Source of the DNA: Deinococcus radiopugnans ATCC 19172
GTDB taxonomy: Bacteria > Deinococcota > Deinococci > Deinococcales > Deinococcaceae
Length of the DNA: 35,423 nucleotides
Assembly (NCBI RefSeq): GCF_006335125.1
Contig: NZ_VDMO01000031.1
Span: 1-35,423, forward strand
Direction of reading: 5' to 3'
Shown piece after piece: positions 26,784 through 35,258 of this stretch (position 1 is the first letter of the stretch; every line of letters starts with the position of its first letter). The notes beneath the pieces are model-generated. The model ran no database searches. It worked only from the letters and a program-made list of their open reading frames with translations, and was not told where the DNA came from. The position numbers were made by a program, and so were the translations under genes.

Positions 26784-27541
26784 ATCCCCATTGTGCGCCT
26801 TATGCGGAAAATGTCAAGTGGCCGGCTGAGCCCTTGGTGCTCAGCGGGGGCATTCCCGCCGAGCGCCGCCGGTCGTCGCTCAGAGACACGGAGACCTGAC
26901 GGCCCTTGGCATGTCAGCCGAGCGGCACACCGCAGTCCCGCTGCCAGACGATGGGCCGCAATCGACATGGAACACCGAACGGTCAGCGTCCCCGCCGCTG
27001 CGTCCAGACGGACAGCGGCCAGAAGGCAGACTGCCCTCGCAAGTCAACCCCGGCCGGCACGCCTTGGGCGGGCGGATCTCCACGTCCGCGGCCAGCCCCG
27101 GCACGCCTCCTGGCTTCCGGAGACGGGCGTCTCCGCCGTGCGCGACGCGGGTGGCGGCTGCTCAATCCCGAGGTGTCCGCAACGCCCTGGCCCATACCAG
27201 CAGGGCCGGACGATCCCTAAGATGTCGATCGACACGGCATCCGGCTGAGATTGCTTCCTGCTTGCTCCAGAAGGCCATTGTGTTCCGATTCCCAAAGTGT
27301 GTGGGGCTGCGCGCCCCTTGAGTGAAGAGGTGGAGTTCAGGCGCGTGCGGGGACCACGGTCACCAGAGGTCCTGGCCTCCACACGAACCCCGCCTGGCCG
27401 GCGTCGCGCTGTCGCTTTCGGGCGATCCCGACTTCAGGCCTCAACGGACTGACGTGTTCCGCACCGGCCATTCCCACCCGACTGCTGCGCAGTTTGAATG
27501 GCGCGGAACCTGACAGCCCACTCTCGGCAATCACAAATTCT
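26784..27541. other. Intergenic, about 760 bases, no gene recognised
   Basis: GC-rich DNA without a convincing gene on either strand. A plus-strand frame ending at 27511-27513 has a tail (ALSGDPDFRPQRTDVFRTG) that could be a lost gene's C-terminus. A small hairpin (GGGGC/GCCCC, about 27302-27318) lacks a T-run. Confidence 0.4.
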
Positions 27542-27546
27542 ACCCC

Positions 27547-27608
27547 TGATTATGCTATTTACATAATCAATCTCAGCCGCTACAATCCATGGTGAAATTC
27601 AGCACCAT
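27547..27608 (+). promoter_or_regulatory. Promoter with two palindromic sites, DUF4132 operon
   Basis: This is an AT-rich island just upstream of the operon. A perfect inverted repeat, TGATTATG-N7-CATAATCA, spans 27547-27569. TACAAT (27581-27586) is a good -10 candidate, with a poor -35 (TTACAT, 27560-27565, 15-bp spacing) lying inside the first palindrome. A second perfect inverted repeat, ATGGTG-N8-CACCAT, spans 27589-27608 and covers the expected start site. Sites over both -35 and +1 suggest tight repression. Confidence 0.65.
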
Positions 27609-27641
27609 TCAAACCACCCCCACCCAGAGCGAGGTTTTTTC

Positions 27642-28046
27642 ATGATTGTCGAAACCAAGATCGTTGGCCGCCGCACCCCCTTTGAACGCCGCCCCACGCC
27701 CCTGCCGGATGGCCCCCAGACGCTGCGCAGCCTGCTGGGACATCTGGTTCACCAGGAGCTGGCCGCCTACCACGCGCGGCAGGAGAGCGTCGGTCTGCTG
27801 CGGGTGTTGACCCAGCAGGACCTGAGCGACGGCGCGGCGGTGGGCCGGATCAGCGTGGCCCCCCAGGAGCGGAGCGGCACCGTCACGCCCGAGGACGCCA
27901 CCCAAACAGCACTCACCGCCTTCGGCGACGGCTTGTACTACGTGTTTGTGGACGACGAGCAGATCGAGAACCTGGATCAACCCCTGGTTCTGCGCGCCGA
28001 CAGCACGCTGCTGCTGCTGCGCCTCACCGCGCTGGCGGGGGGCTGA
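27642..28046 (+). CDS. Unknown 134-aa protein preceding DUF4132 gene
   Basis: This small soluble protein has no recognised family. The sequence opens MIVETKIVGRRTPFERRP and includes a helical middle (SLLGHLVHQELAAYHARQ, then LLRVLTQQDL). A beta-rich C-terminal part (YYVFVDDEQIENLDQPL, then TLLLLRLTALAG) is reminiscent of a ubiquitin-like or small sandwich fold. GAGG lies upstream of the ATG. It ends two bases before the giant DUF4132 gene begins, so both are surely expressed together; it is probably a partner or regulator of the large protein. Confidence 0.8.
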   Translation: MIVETKIVGRRTPFERRPTPLPDGPQTLRSLLGHLVHQELAAYHARQESVGLLRVLTQQDLSDGAAVGRISVAPQERSGTVTPEDATQTALTAFGDGLYYVFVDDEQIENLDQPLVLRADSTLLLLRLTALAGG

Positions 28047-28048
28047 GG

Positions 28049-31000
28049 ATGGACGTTCAGGACTATCTGCGCACGTTCGAGCAGCCGTGGAAGGCCCCGT
28101 TGGAAGAGCGCCTGCACGCCGCGTCTCCCGAACTCGCTGCACTCGTGCGCCCACTGCTCAAAGAGCCGCGCGACTACCGCGAGCGTGAGGGGCGCGAGGC
28201 GGGGCTGGCCGACTTTTTGCACGGCAGTTCCGAAGCCGATCAGCGCGACCTGTCCGCCCTGCTTTTTCCCCAGGCAGCCGCTCCCGCCCAGCGGACCATC
28301 CACGCCCTGCTGACCCGTCATCCCTACCCGGAGGGGTACGCCCGCCGCGCCTTCCGTGCGCCGGGCGAGCGCGTGCAGGCGGTGCGGGCGGCCTCGTGGT
28401 TGATGGCGGCCTGGCAGGCCACCCGCGATTACCCGCAGAACGTGGAATGGTTCGCGGTGCATGCCGGGCTGCTGAATGCCTGGAGTTCACACAGCCTGGG
28501 CCTGCTGATCGGGCAGGCGGTCAGCGACGGCGACGCGGCGGTGTTCCAGATTCTGCGTGACACGGCGTCCACCGGGCACCCGGTGGCGCGCATGGGCCGG
28601 CACGTGCCGCTGGCACTGCTGTCCAGCACCGATCCTGAAGCGTGGGCTCTAGCCGAAGGCCTGCTGCTGGCCGCCCAGCGCCAGGAAGGGCTGCGGCAGG
28701 TGATCCTGGAAACAGTCGACGAGGCTGGGCCAGAACCGTTCACGCGACTGCTGCGCCTGATCCTGAAAGAAGACCTGCTGCGCTTCGCCGCCGTCCTGCG
28801 CGCGGCCTGCGTGTGGTTCGGTCTGAACTACGACGTGAGCGATCTGAAGGTGGTGCGCGGCCTGCTGACGCGGGCGCTGGCCTATCTGGAAGACGGCGCC
28901 GCCGCCCGCAACGCCGTGCAGGGCAGCTCCGGGGTGGAGGCTTACCTGGCGCTGTACGTCCTGGCGATGCGCGACGCTGCCGAGGCTGCCGAACTGGCGC
29001 GCCCACTGCTTGAGGACGCCGACGCTGAGCGCCGCATGGCCGCCGCCCAGTTCCTGCTGGCCGCTGGGCGGTTGGGTCAGGCCGAGCAGGCAGCCCTGAT
29101 CCGTGACCCAGACCCGCGCCTGGCCGCCCTGGCCGGGGGAATGGTCAACCGCTGGAGCCCGCCAGACGAGGCCCCCGCTTTGACCTTTGAAGACTACCTG
29201 GCCTACGCCCAGCGCCTGCCGGACGCCGCCAGATCGGGCGAATCCGCTCATCAGCCGCTGCTCTTTCCCTGGCTGGGCCACCTCCCCCCGCGTGCGGAGG
29301 CGATGGATACCCTGAGCGCCGTGCTGGGCGACGCCCACATCTCGCACCTGGCGCCCCACCTGAACGCGATGAGCGGTGACGGCAAGGCGTACGTCCTCAA
29401 GAAAATTGAGCAGCGTCACAAGGCACAGATTCAGCCCATCGACGTGCCCACCCGTGAACTGCTGCTGACCCTGCTGCAAGACCGCAACAGCGGTGTGTCG
29501 CAGGCCACGGTGGAGGTGATGGCGCACCTGACCCCCAATCCAGAGGAAGTTGGGGTCATCCAGAGTCTCCTGAGGCGCAAGAGTGCGGATCTGCGCCGGG
29601 GCCTGATCCGCCTGCTGGCCCGCGACGCCGCGCTGGCGGAAGCGAGCGCCCTGGAACTGCTGAGGACCAGCAACACCGATCAGCGTCAGGCCGGACTGCA
29701 ACTGCTTCAGGAAGTGGGGGCCGCGCCGCCCGCCGACTTTGCGCCCAAAAATGTCAGCGAGCAGACCCTGTATGCCCGGCTGACCGAGCCGGAGGAGCAG
29801 CTGACGCTGGAAGACGGCCTGGGCCTGTTTGATCCCGCAGAGCGGACCACGTCCGGGCCGCTGGAAGTTCGCGCGCGTGATTATCCGAAGGATGTGGCGC
29901 GTGGCGCCGAACTGCTGCGCAGCCTGGACGCCCTGATCGCCGCCAACCGCGAACTGCCGCTGCTGGGCGTGGGCTACGACGGCGAGCAGACCACCCTGCT
30001 GGGCAACGTATCAGGCTGGATGCTGCGCCCCAACAGTGACGGCGCGATGCCGCTGGCCGAGCTGTGGGACGGCTGGTGGGCGGGCCGGGCGGGCGCGCAG
30101 GACGGCGACCTGACCCGCATGGGCTGGGCCCTGGGACATTACGTGGCCCGCAAGGACACCACCGCAGCAGAACTCGACGCTGAGCTGGAAGCGGACGACC
30201 TGGATGATCTGGACGACGATGAGGACGCGGAGGAGATTCAGGCCACACTGGAGTTCAACGAGGCCAGACAGCACCTCCTGCGCCAGACCCTTCACCGCAC
30301 GCTGGGGCCGCTGGCGGCGCTGTGGCTGGAACACGCCGATCTGCTGCGGGCCGTCCACGCCTACCTGCTGGACAGGTTCCGGGGCGGGCTGGACACCACG
30401 CTGGCCCTGGACGCCTGGGAGACGGCCCTGGCCTACCTGCCGCAGGACACGCAGGTGCTCAAACATCCTGAGTCCACCTGGCGCTCCGAGGATCCCCGCA
30501 GCTTACTTTCCCCGCTCCGGGGTAATCTCCCGATCTACCGCCAGCCAGATGACGTCCTCCAGCGGTTCTGGCGCGTCAGTCTGTATCAGAATGCCGCCTT
30601 CCCGAACCTGCCGCGCTGGCGGCCTGACACTGGTCTGCTGCTGCTGGCTTTTGAGCGTGGGTGGGCAGGCCAAACAGACCTGCTGGATCAGTTGATTGGC
30701 CCCCGCACGGAACGGGAAGGTTACTTCTCCGGCAACGATTTTGGTGACCTGAACGAGTACACCCGCCGCAAGTTGCGCGACCATCTGCCGACCCATCCCG
30801 ACTGGCTGGCGGCGGTGGACACGGTCCGCGCCCGCGTGCTGGAGGTGGAGGTCACGCGCGGCGATCTGGAAACCCCGGCCACGCAGCCTGCCCTGGCCCT
30901 GCAAAGCGCGTCGGGCGCGGCGCTCGCCCTGCGTCTGCTGGCCGGGCTGGGCAGGAATCCGCTCAAGCGTGGCTACCAGGGCCGCAACGAGAGCCGCGAC

Positions 31001-32944
31001 GTGACCTTCAGCCACCTGATCCGGGTGTCGTTTCCCGCGCCGGGGGACACGCCCGCCACGTTCGCCGCGCTGGTGAAAGACTTCAAGCTGACGGACGCCC
31101 GGTTGCTGGACCTGGCGATGTTCGCGCCGCAGTGGGCCGATCTGGTGGCCGCCACGCTGGGCTGGAAGGGGCTGCGCAGCGGCGTGTACTGGCTGCACGC
31201 GCATACCAAGGAGAGCAACTGGAGCGTGCCGCAGGACATCCGCGACGCCTGGGAGGCCGAGATCGCCGAGCGCACCCCGCTGAGTGCGGGTGACCTGACC
31301 GAGGGCGCGGTGGACGTGGCCTGGTTCAGGGGGATGAACAAAGCCCTGGGCAAGGAACGTTTTGCCGCCCTGCTGGACGCGGCCAAGTACGCCAGCAGCA
31401 GCGGCGGCCACAAGCGCGCCGAACTGTTCGCACGGGCCATCCTGGGAGAGCTGGCAGAAGACGAGCTGCGGGCCCGCATCCACGACAAGCGCAACCAGGA
31501 CGCGGTGCGGGCGCTGGGGCTGCTGCCTCTGAGCCGGGCCAGGGCGAAAGCAGCCAAAGAACTGGAGGACCGCTACCGCGTCCTGAGCGACTTTCGCCGG
31601 GGGGCCACCCAGTTCGGGGCGCAGCGGCAGGCCAGCGAGCGCCTGGCCGCCGACATCGGCATGCAGAACCTGGCCCGCAGCGCCGGCTACAGCGATCCCC
31701 AGCGCCTGACCTGGGCGATGGAGGCCAGGATGGCCCCCGACTGGCAGGCGACGGTGACGGCGGACGGCGTAACGCTGGGGATCGAGATGACCCCCCAGGG
31801 CGAGGCCAGCCTGACCCTGCGGCGCGGCGAGAAACCGCTCAAGACGCTGCCGCCCGCCCTCAAGAAAAAGCCCGAGGTGGTGGCCCTGCGTGCGGCCGTG
31901 ACGGAACTCAAGGCCACCCGTGGACGGATGCGCGCCGCGCTGGAAGAGGCGATGGTGCGCGGCGACTTCTTCACGCCGCAGGAACTGACTGATCTGGGCC
32001 GTCATCCGGTGATCGCGCCGATGCTGGACAGCCTGCTGTGGGTGCTGGACGAGTCCACGCTGGGCTGGCGGCAGGGCGGCCAGCTCCAGACGCCGTCCGG
32101 CCCGCAGGACATCGGCGAGCAGTCGCTGCGGCTGGCGCACCCACACGACCTGTACCAGAGCGGTCAGTGGCCCGCCTTTCAGCAGCAGATCATGGAAGGC
32201 GGCCTGACGCAGCCGTTCAAGCAGGCCTTCCGCGAGTATTACCCGCTGACCGCCGCCGAGGGCCACGGCGCCCTTCGCAGCGGGCGTTACGCGGGCCACC
32301 ACGTCCAGCCGGGCAAGGCCGCCGCGCTGTTCAAGGCGCGCGGCTGGGTCACGGTGCCTGAGGAGGGCGTCCGCAAGACCTTCCACCACGAGGGCCTGAA
32401 CGTCTGGGTGGACACGGCGGTGGGCTACGGCACCCCCAACGAGGTGGAAGGCGCCGCCCTGAACGCCGTCTATTTCGTGCGTCAGGACGAGACCGACGAG
32501 CTGGGCCGGGCGCGGCTGGTTCCGTTGACCGAGGTGCCGCCCCGCGTTCTGAGCGAGACCCTTCGTGACCTGGATCTGGTGGTGGGCGTGGCCCACGTCG
32601 GCGGCGTCGACCCCGAGGCCAGCCTGAGTACCGTGGAGATGCGGACGGACCTGCTGCGCGAAACCCTGCGCCTGCTGGGGCTGGGCAACGTGCGGCTGGA
32701 ACACAGCCACGCTCTCATTGCCGGGCAGTATGCCAACTACACCGTCCATCTGGGCAGCGGCACGGTTCACCGCATGCCCGGCGGCTTCCTGTGCGTGATC
32801 CCGGTTCACAACCAGCACGCGGGCCGCCTGTTCCTGCCGTTCGCCGATCCAGACCCCAAAACGGCGGAGGTGATCAGCAAGGTGCTGCTGCTGGCCGACG
32901 ACAAGAAGATTCAGGACCCGACGATCCTGGAGCAATTGCGCTGA
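28049..32944 (+). CDS. Giant DUF4132 (MolR-like) protein
   Basis: The 1631-aa product has an N-terminal half (about residues 1-580) that looks like HEAT/armadillo-type helical repeats, for example NSGVSQATVEVMAHLTPNPE. An acidic patch rich in Asp/Glu lies near residues 707-730. A region at about 1220-1410 (PDWQATVTADG to HPVIAPMLDSLLWVLDE) is DUF4132-like. The C-terminal end has VHNQHAGRLFLPFADPDPKT and SKVLLLADDKKIQDPTIL, typical of DUF4132/MolR-family tails. Relatives such as E. coli YehI/MolR have no firm biochemical role; many lie near AAA+ and VWA genes, absent here. No signal peptide or membrane segment is seen. Confidence 0.85.
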   Translation: MDVQDYLRTFEQPWKAPLEERLHAASPELAALVRPLLKEPRDYREREGREAGLADFLHGSSEADQRDLSALLFPQAAAPAQRTIHALLTRHPYPEGYARRAFRAPGERVQAVRAASWLMAAWQATRDYPQNVEWFAVHAGLLNAWSSHSLGLLIGQAVSDGDAAVFQILRDTASTGHPVARMGRHVPLALLSSTDPEAWALAEGLLLAAQRQEGLRQVILETVDEAGPEPFTRLLRLILKEDLLRFAAVLRAACVWFGLNYDVSDLKVVRGLLTRALAYLEDGAAARNAVQGSSGVEAYLALYVLAMRDAAEAAELARPLLEDADAERRMAAAQFLLAAGRLGQAEQAALIRDPDPRLAALAGGMVNRWSPPDEAPALTFEDYLAYAQRLPDAARSGESAHQPLLFPWLGHLPPRAEAMDTLSAVLGDAHISHLAPHLNAMSGDGKAYVLKKIEQRHKAQIQPIDVPTRELLLTLLQDRNSGVSQATVEVMAHLTPNPEEVGVIQSLLRRKSADLRRGLIRLLARDAALAEASALELLRTSNTDQRQAGLQLLQEVGAAPPADFAPKNVSEQTLYARLTEPEEQLTLEDGLGLFDPAERTTSGPLEVRARDYPKDVARGAELLRSLDALIAANRELPLLGVGYDGEQTTLLGNVSGWMLRPNSDGAMPLAELWDGWWAGRAGAQDGDLTRMGWALGHYVARKDTTAAELDAELEADDLDDLDDDEDAEEIQATLEFNEARQHLLRQTLHRTLGPLAALWLEHADLLRAVHAYLLDRFRGGLDTTLALDAWETALAYLPQDTQVLKHPESTWRSEDPRSLLSPLRGNLPIYRQPDDVLQRFWRVSLYQNAAFPNLPRWRPDTGLLLLAFERGWAGQTDLLDQLIGPRTEREGYFSGNDFGDLNEYTRRKLRDHLPTHPDWLAAVDTVRARVLEVEVTRGDLETPATQPALALQSASGAALALRLLAGLGRNPLKRGYQGRNESRDVTFSHLIRVSFPAPGDTPATFAALVKDFKLTDARLLDLAMFAPQWADLVAATLGWKGLRSGVYWLHAHTKESNWSVPQDIRDAWEAEIAERTPLSAGDLTEGAVDVAWFRGMNKALGKERFAALLDAAKYASSSGGHKRAELFARAILGELAEDELRARIHDKRNQDAVRALGLLPLSRARAKAAKELEDRYRVLSDFRRGATQFGAQRQASERLAADIGMQNLARSAGYSDPQRLTWAMEARMAPDWQATVTADGVTLGIEMTPQGEASLTLRRGEKPLKTLPPALKKKPEVVALRAAVTELKATRGRMRAALEEAMVRGDFFTPQELTDLGRHPVIAPMLDSLLWVLDESTLGWRQGGQLQTPSGPQDIGEQSLRLAHPHDLYQSGQWPAFQQQIMEGGLTQPFKQAFREYYPLTAAEGHGALRSGRYAGHHVQPGKAAALFKARGWVTVPEEGVRKTFHHEGLNVWVDTAVGYGTPNEVEGAALNAVYFVRQDETDELGRARLVPLTEVPPRVLSETLRDLDLVVGVAHVGGVDPEASLSTVEMRTDLLRETLRLLGLGNVRLEHSHALIAGQYANYTVHLGSGTVHRMPGGFLCVIPVHNQHAGRLFLPFADPDPKTAEVISKVLLLADDKKIQDPTILEQLR

Positions 32945-32974
32945 GCCCGGGCGCGGAGTGGACACAGTGAACGC

Positions 32975-33014
32975 CAGGGCCGGAGAAGGTTGGATTTCTC
33001 CGGCCCTGTTTTTT
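32975..33014 (+). terminator. Rho-independent terminator of DUF4132 operon
   Basis: A 13-bp perfect stem, CAGGGCCGGAGAA (32975-32987) paired with TTCTCCGGCCCTG (32996-33008), has an 8-nt loop and is followed by six Ts (33009-33014). It starts 31 bases after the DUF4132 stop. Confidence 0.95.
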
Positions 33015-33240
33015 GCTGAAGGTGGCCTCAGCTGCACACGCTGCGAACGCTGCTGGGGTCCGTCCTCGGGGGACAGGCCCGCTGGGCTGCCGCGTGGGCG
33101 GGCGCCAGCGATGTTGAGGCGCAGGCCCGGCGGCGCGTGGTGGGTCCGTCCGGCCGCGCCCTGCAATCCTGGCAGGTTCAGGCTGCGGAGTGGCTGTTCT
33201 TGCTCCAGCACATTCAGGGCCGCCCGGTGGGCCGCTGGGG
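33015..33240 (-). pseudogene. Possible transposase C-terminal tail
   Basis: A minus-strand frame contains HRAALNVLEQEQPLRSLN followed by Pro/Gly-rich low-complexity sequence (PARNTG precedes). 'xxAALNVL' followed by such a tail recalls the end of TnpB/OrfB proteins ('RDxNAAxNIL'). The zinc-ribbon cysteines expected upstream are not in frame. This is a weak resemblance only. Confidence 0.2.
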
Positions 33241-33451
33241 CACCGGTATTGCGCGCCGGCCCAGCACCCGGGCACTCGGCGCGTCGTGCAGGTCCAGTGA
33301 GCCCAGGTGAGACTGTCCGGCAGCCGTCTCCATGAGGGCGGTCCGGCCAGCGTCGCTGGTCCCCTACCCCGTCAACCTCAGCAGTTCCAGCGCCGTGCAC
33401 CCTTCAGGGCGCCAGCTTCTCCCAGGAAGTTCACGCTGAGGTACAGGCCCT

Positions 33452-33710
33452 TCAGGCCAGCGGCGCGGTCAGCTGGGGCAGGCAGGCTGGGGTCAGGGCG
33501 TTGATGAACCGGACCTCCAGCAGCGTGCCTGCTTCCCCGGCCAGGCTGCCCGCTCCCTCCTGCCCCCGCGGGTTGCGATTGAGCCACAGCACCTGGACCC
33601 CGCCTACACCGATCAGGTTGCAGCCCCGGTAGCCGGTGCGCCAGGCCCGCTGACAGATCAGGCCGCGACATGCCGGGCCTCCTCGTCACCGATGCAGGCG
33701 TGCCCACCCG
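33452..33710 (-). pseudogene. HAD-like hydrolase C-terminal remnant, frameshifted
   Basis: On the minus strand one frame reads GHACIGDEEARHVAA, like HAD motif IV ('hvGDeearDv'), then hits a stop. A second frame continues GVGGVQVLWLNRNPRG and then VRFINALTPACLPQLTAPLA before a stop, which resembles the 'AGmqavWLNR ... i.sL.eL..lL' end of HAD-family phosphatases. No N-terminal catalytic DxD half is found nearby, so this is a decayed fragment. Confidence 0.4.
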
Positions 33711-33805
33711 CAGGCTCTGTACCACGCGGCTGCCCCCAATATGACCGCCTGGAAACCCACTCTACCCGTGCCCGGCGACGCCAGATCCGTGATCTGCACC
33801 TCTCA

Positions 33806-34906
33806 TCACGCGCGCTCCCGCACGTCTCTGGAGCCCGCTGTCCTGCGGCCCCTGCCGGAGGCCTGGCCTGTGCCGAAGGCGCGCTGCATTTTCAGCCGGG
33901 TCGCCTCAGCCCTCTCCTTGAAGTTGATCAGGCCCGCCTCTATGTTCTCGACGGTCAACGCCGGCTGCGCTCTTGCAGGCAGGCTCTGGGCCGGAGCAGG
34001 AATCACCCGGTAAAACGCCGCTTCCCGGCACCGCTCCTCGTATCGGGCGTCCACCTGGCCCGGCAGCTCATCCGGCTGCAACTGCCGCACCAGCAGGTAT
34101 TCCAGCAACGTGGGCTCCCCACGGTCCATGACGGGCAGCAGCGTCCGGGCATAGAAATGACTGTAGGCCCGCCAGGCCGCCGCCAGAGGCCCACTGGGCC
34201 AGTGGGCGAGCTCCGGATGGTGGGCGCGCAGTTTCTGGAGGTCTGCCCTCGCCAGAACGCTGCGCCCGTAACGTCCTGGATCCAGGACCAGGGCAGGACG
34301 CACCAGGTCATACAGTCCCCGGGCAAAGCAGACGACCCGTCCCTGCGCTTCCCAGACTCGCAGCAGGCTCCGGGTGCGCCCCTGAGCGGACGGGGCACGG
34401 GAAGCGAAGACCGCTTCCGCCAGGCGCTCCACCGTCATCGGCCACGTGGCCTGCCGCGCCAGTTGCCAGTCCACATCCGTGGTGGCCTGGGTGACCTGCT
34501 GAGCTGCGAGAGAGGGTGCCAGGGCTTCTGACGTGACCCGCGGCAGCGCGTCCGCAGTCACGCCCCGGGTCTGTGCACCCAGAGCCAGGAACTGGCGAGC
34601 ATCGTCGAGATGGAGGTACAGAGGCGCGCTGCGTCCCTGCCCCTGCTGCGGCGCGCACTGCAGGTGATGGCGCCGCACCCAGCGCTTCAAATGAACTGGT
34701 TTCACGGCAGACAGCTGGGCCAGGTCCGCCAAACTGACCCAGCAGAACCCGGCAGCATGAGGGCCGTAGAGGTGACGCGCCGCCTCATGGGAGGTGCATC
34801 CGAGTTCTTCGGCCACGAACGCGGGACTCAGGGGGCCATACACGTGGTGGAGTTGACGCAGATGTTCGTGTGGTGGGAGAGGGCGGGCGGTGTGGTCAGG
34901 GCTCAA
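33806..34906 (-). CDS. Unrecognised 366-aa HTH-like protein
   Basis: I do not recognise a family. The N-terminal part has a helix-turn-helix-like stretch (YGPLSPAFVAEELGCTSHEA, then ARHLYG) and a second short helical unit (KPVHLKRWVRRHHLQCAP). Both suggest DNA binding. A middle region (TWPMTVERLAEAVFASR) resembles a further winged-helix-like motif. The C-terminus is rich in Arg (SGRGRRTAGSRDVRERA). A TTG start at 34906 has TAACAT eight bases upstream, compatible with a leaderless transcript, or AGAGG close by. Its position beside mobile DNA permits a replication, partition or regulatory role, but the sequence does not show which. Confidence 0.55.
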   Translation of the reverse strand: MSPDHTARPLPPHEHLRQLHHVYGPLSPAFVAEELGCTSHEAARHLYGPHAAGFCWVSLADLAQLSAVKPVHLKRWVRRHHLQCAPQQGQGRSAPLYLHLDDARQFLALGAQTRGVTADALPRVTSEALAPSLAAQQVTQATTDVDWQLARQATWPMTVERLAEAVFASRAPSAQGRTRSLLRVWEAQGRVVCFARGLYDLVRPALVLDPGRYGRSVLARADLQKLRAHHPELAHWPSGPLAAAWRAYSHFYARTLLPVMDRGEPTLLEYLLVRQLQPDELPGQVDARYEERCREAAFYRVIPAPAQSLPARAQPALTVENIEAGLINFKERAEATRLKMQRAFGTGQASGRGRRTAGSRDVRERA

Positions 34907-34981
34907 GCCTCTATGTTACCTCCAGCAGGCGGGCCGGCGTCCGCGCCAGTGGCTGAGCCGACTGGCAGGGGGGCGGCAGGT

Positions 34982-35155
34982 TCAGCTGTGGCCCGGATCG
35001 CTGTCGTCGCTGGGGCGCCCGTGATCCTCGGGCCGCGGCGTCTGGTCCGGCCTGGCCGTGCTGGGGGTTTCGGGGGCGGGCTGCTGCTGGGCTGCCTTGT
35101 CCGGTTCAACCACACCGTTCTGCGGCGCCTGTGGGCTATGGGTAGACTTTGTCAT
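34982..35155 (-). CDS. 57-aa disordered hydrophilic protein
   Basis: The 57-aa product begins MTKSTHSPQAPQNG and is rich in Pro, Gln, Asp and Ser (for example EPDKAAQQQPAPETPS and DDSDPGHS). No hydrophobic core is visible, so it is probably disordered. A perfect AGGAGG (35161-35166, minus strand) lies five bases upstream of the ATG, which is why I keep it. No family is recognised. It precedes the 366-aa gene by 75 bases on the same strand. Confidence 0.6.
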   Translation of the reverse strand: MTKSTHSPQAPQNGVVEPDKAAQQQPAPETPSTARPDQTPRPEDHGRPSDDSDPGHS

Positions 35156-35258
35156 GGTGACCTCCTGGAAGGGGTGGAGACGGCACGCGTAGAGGTCCAT
35201 CATCTGCCGCCCTGCAGGCGAATCCGTCCAGGCTGTGTGAAGTCGCCTTGAGATTCAA

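Noticed and set aside
26793..27248. Plus-strand 151-codon open frame
   Set aside because: Arg/Ala/Pro-rich noise-like composition, no ribosome-binding site and no motif.
27302..27318. Terminator hairpin GGGGC/GCCCC
   Set aside because: Short stem with no T-run and no gene ending just upstream.
30503..33400. 965-codon minus-strand open frame across DUF4132
   Set aside because: Antisense shadow of a real gene, crossing a strong terminator, with low-complexity composition and no family motif.
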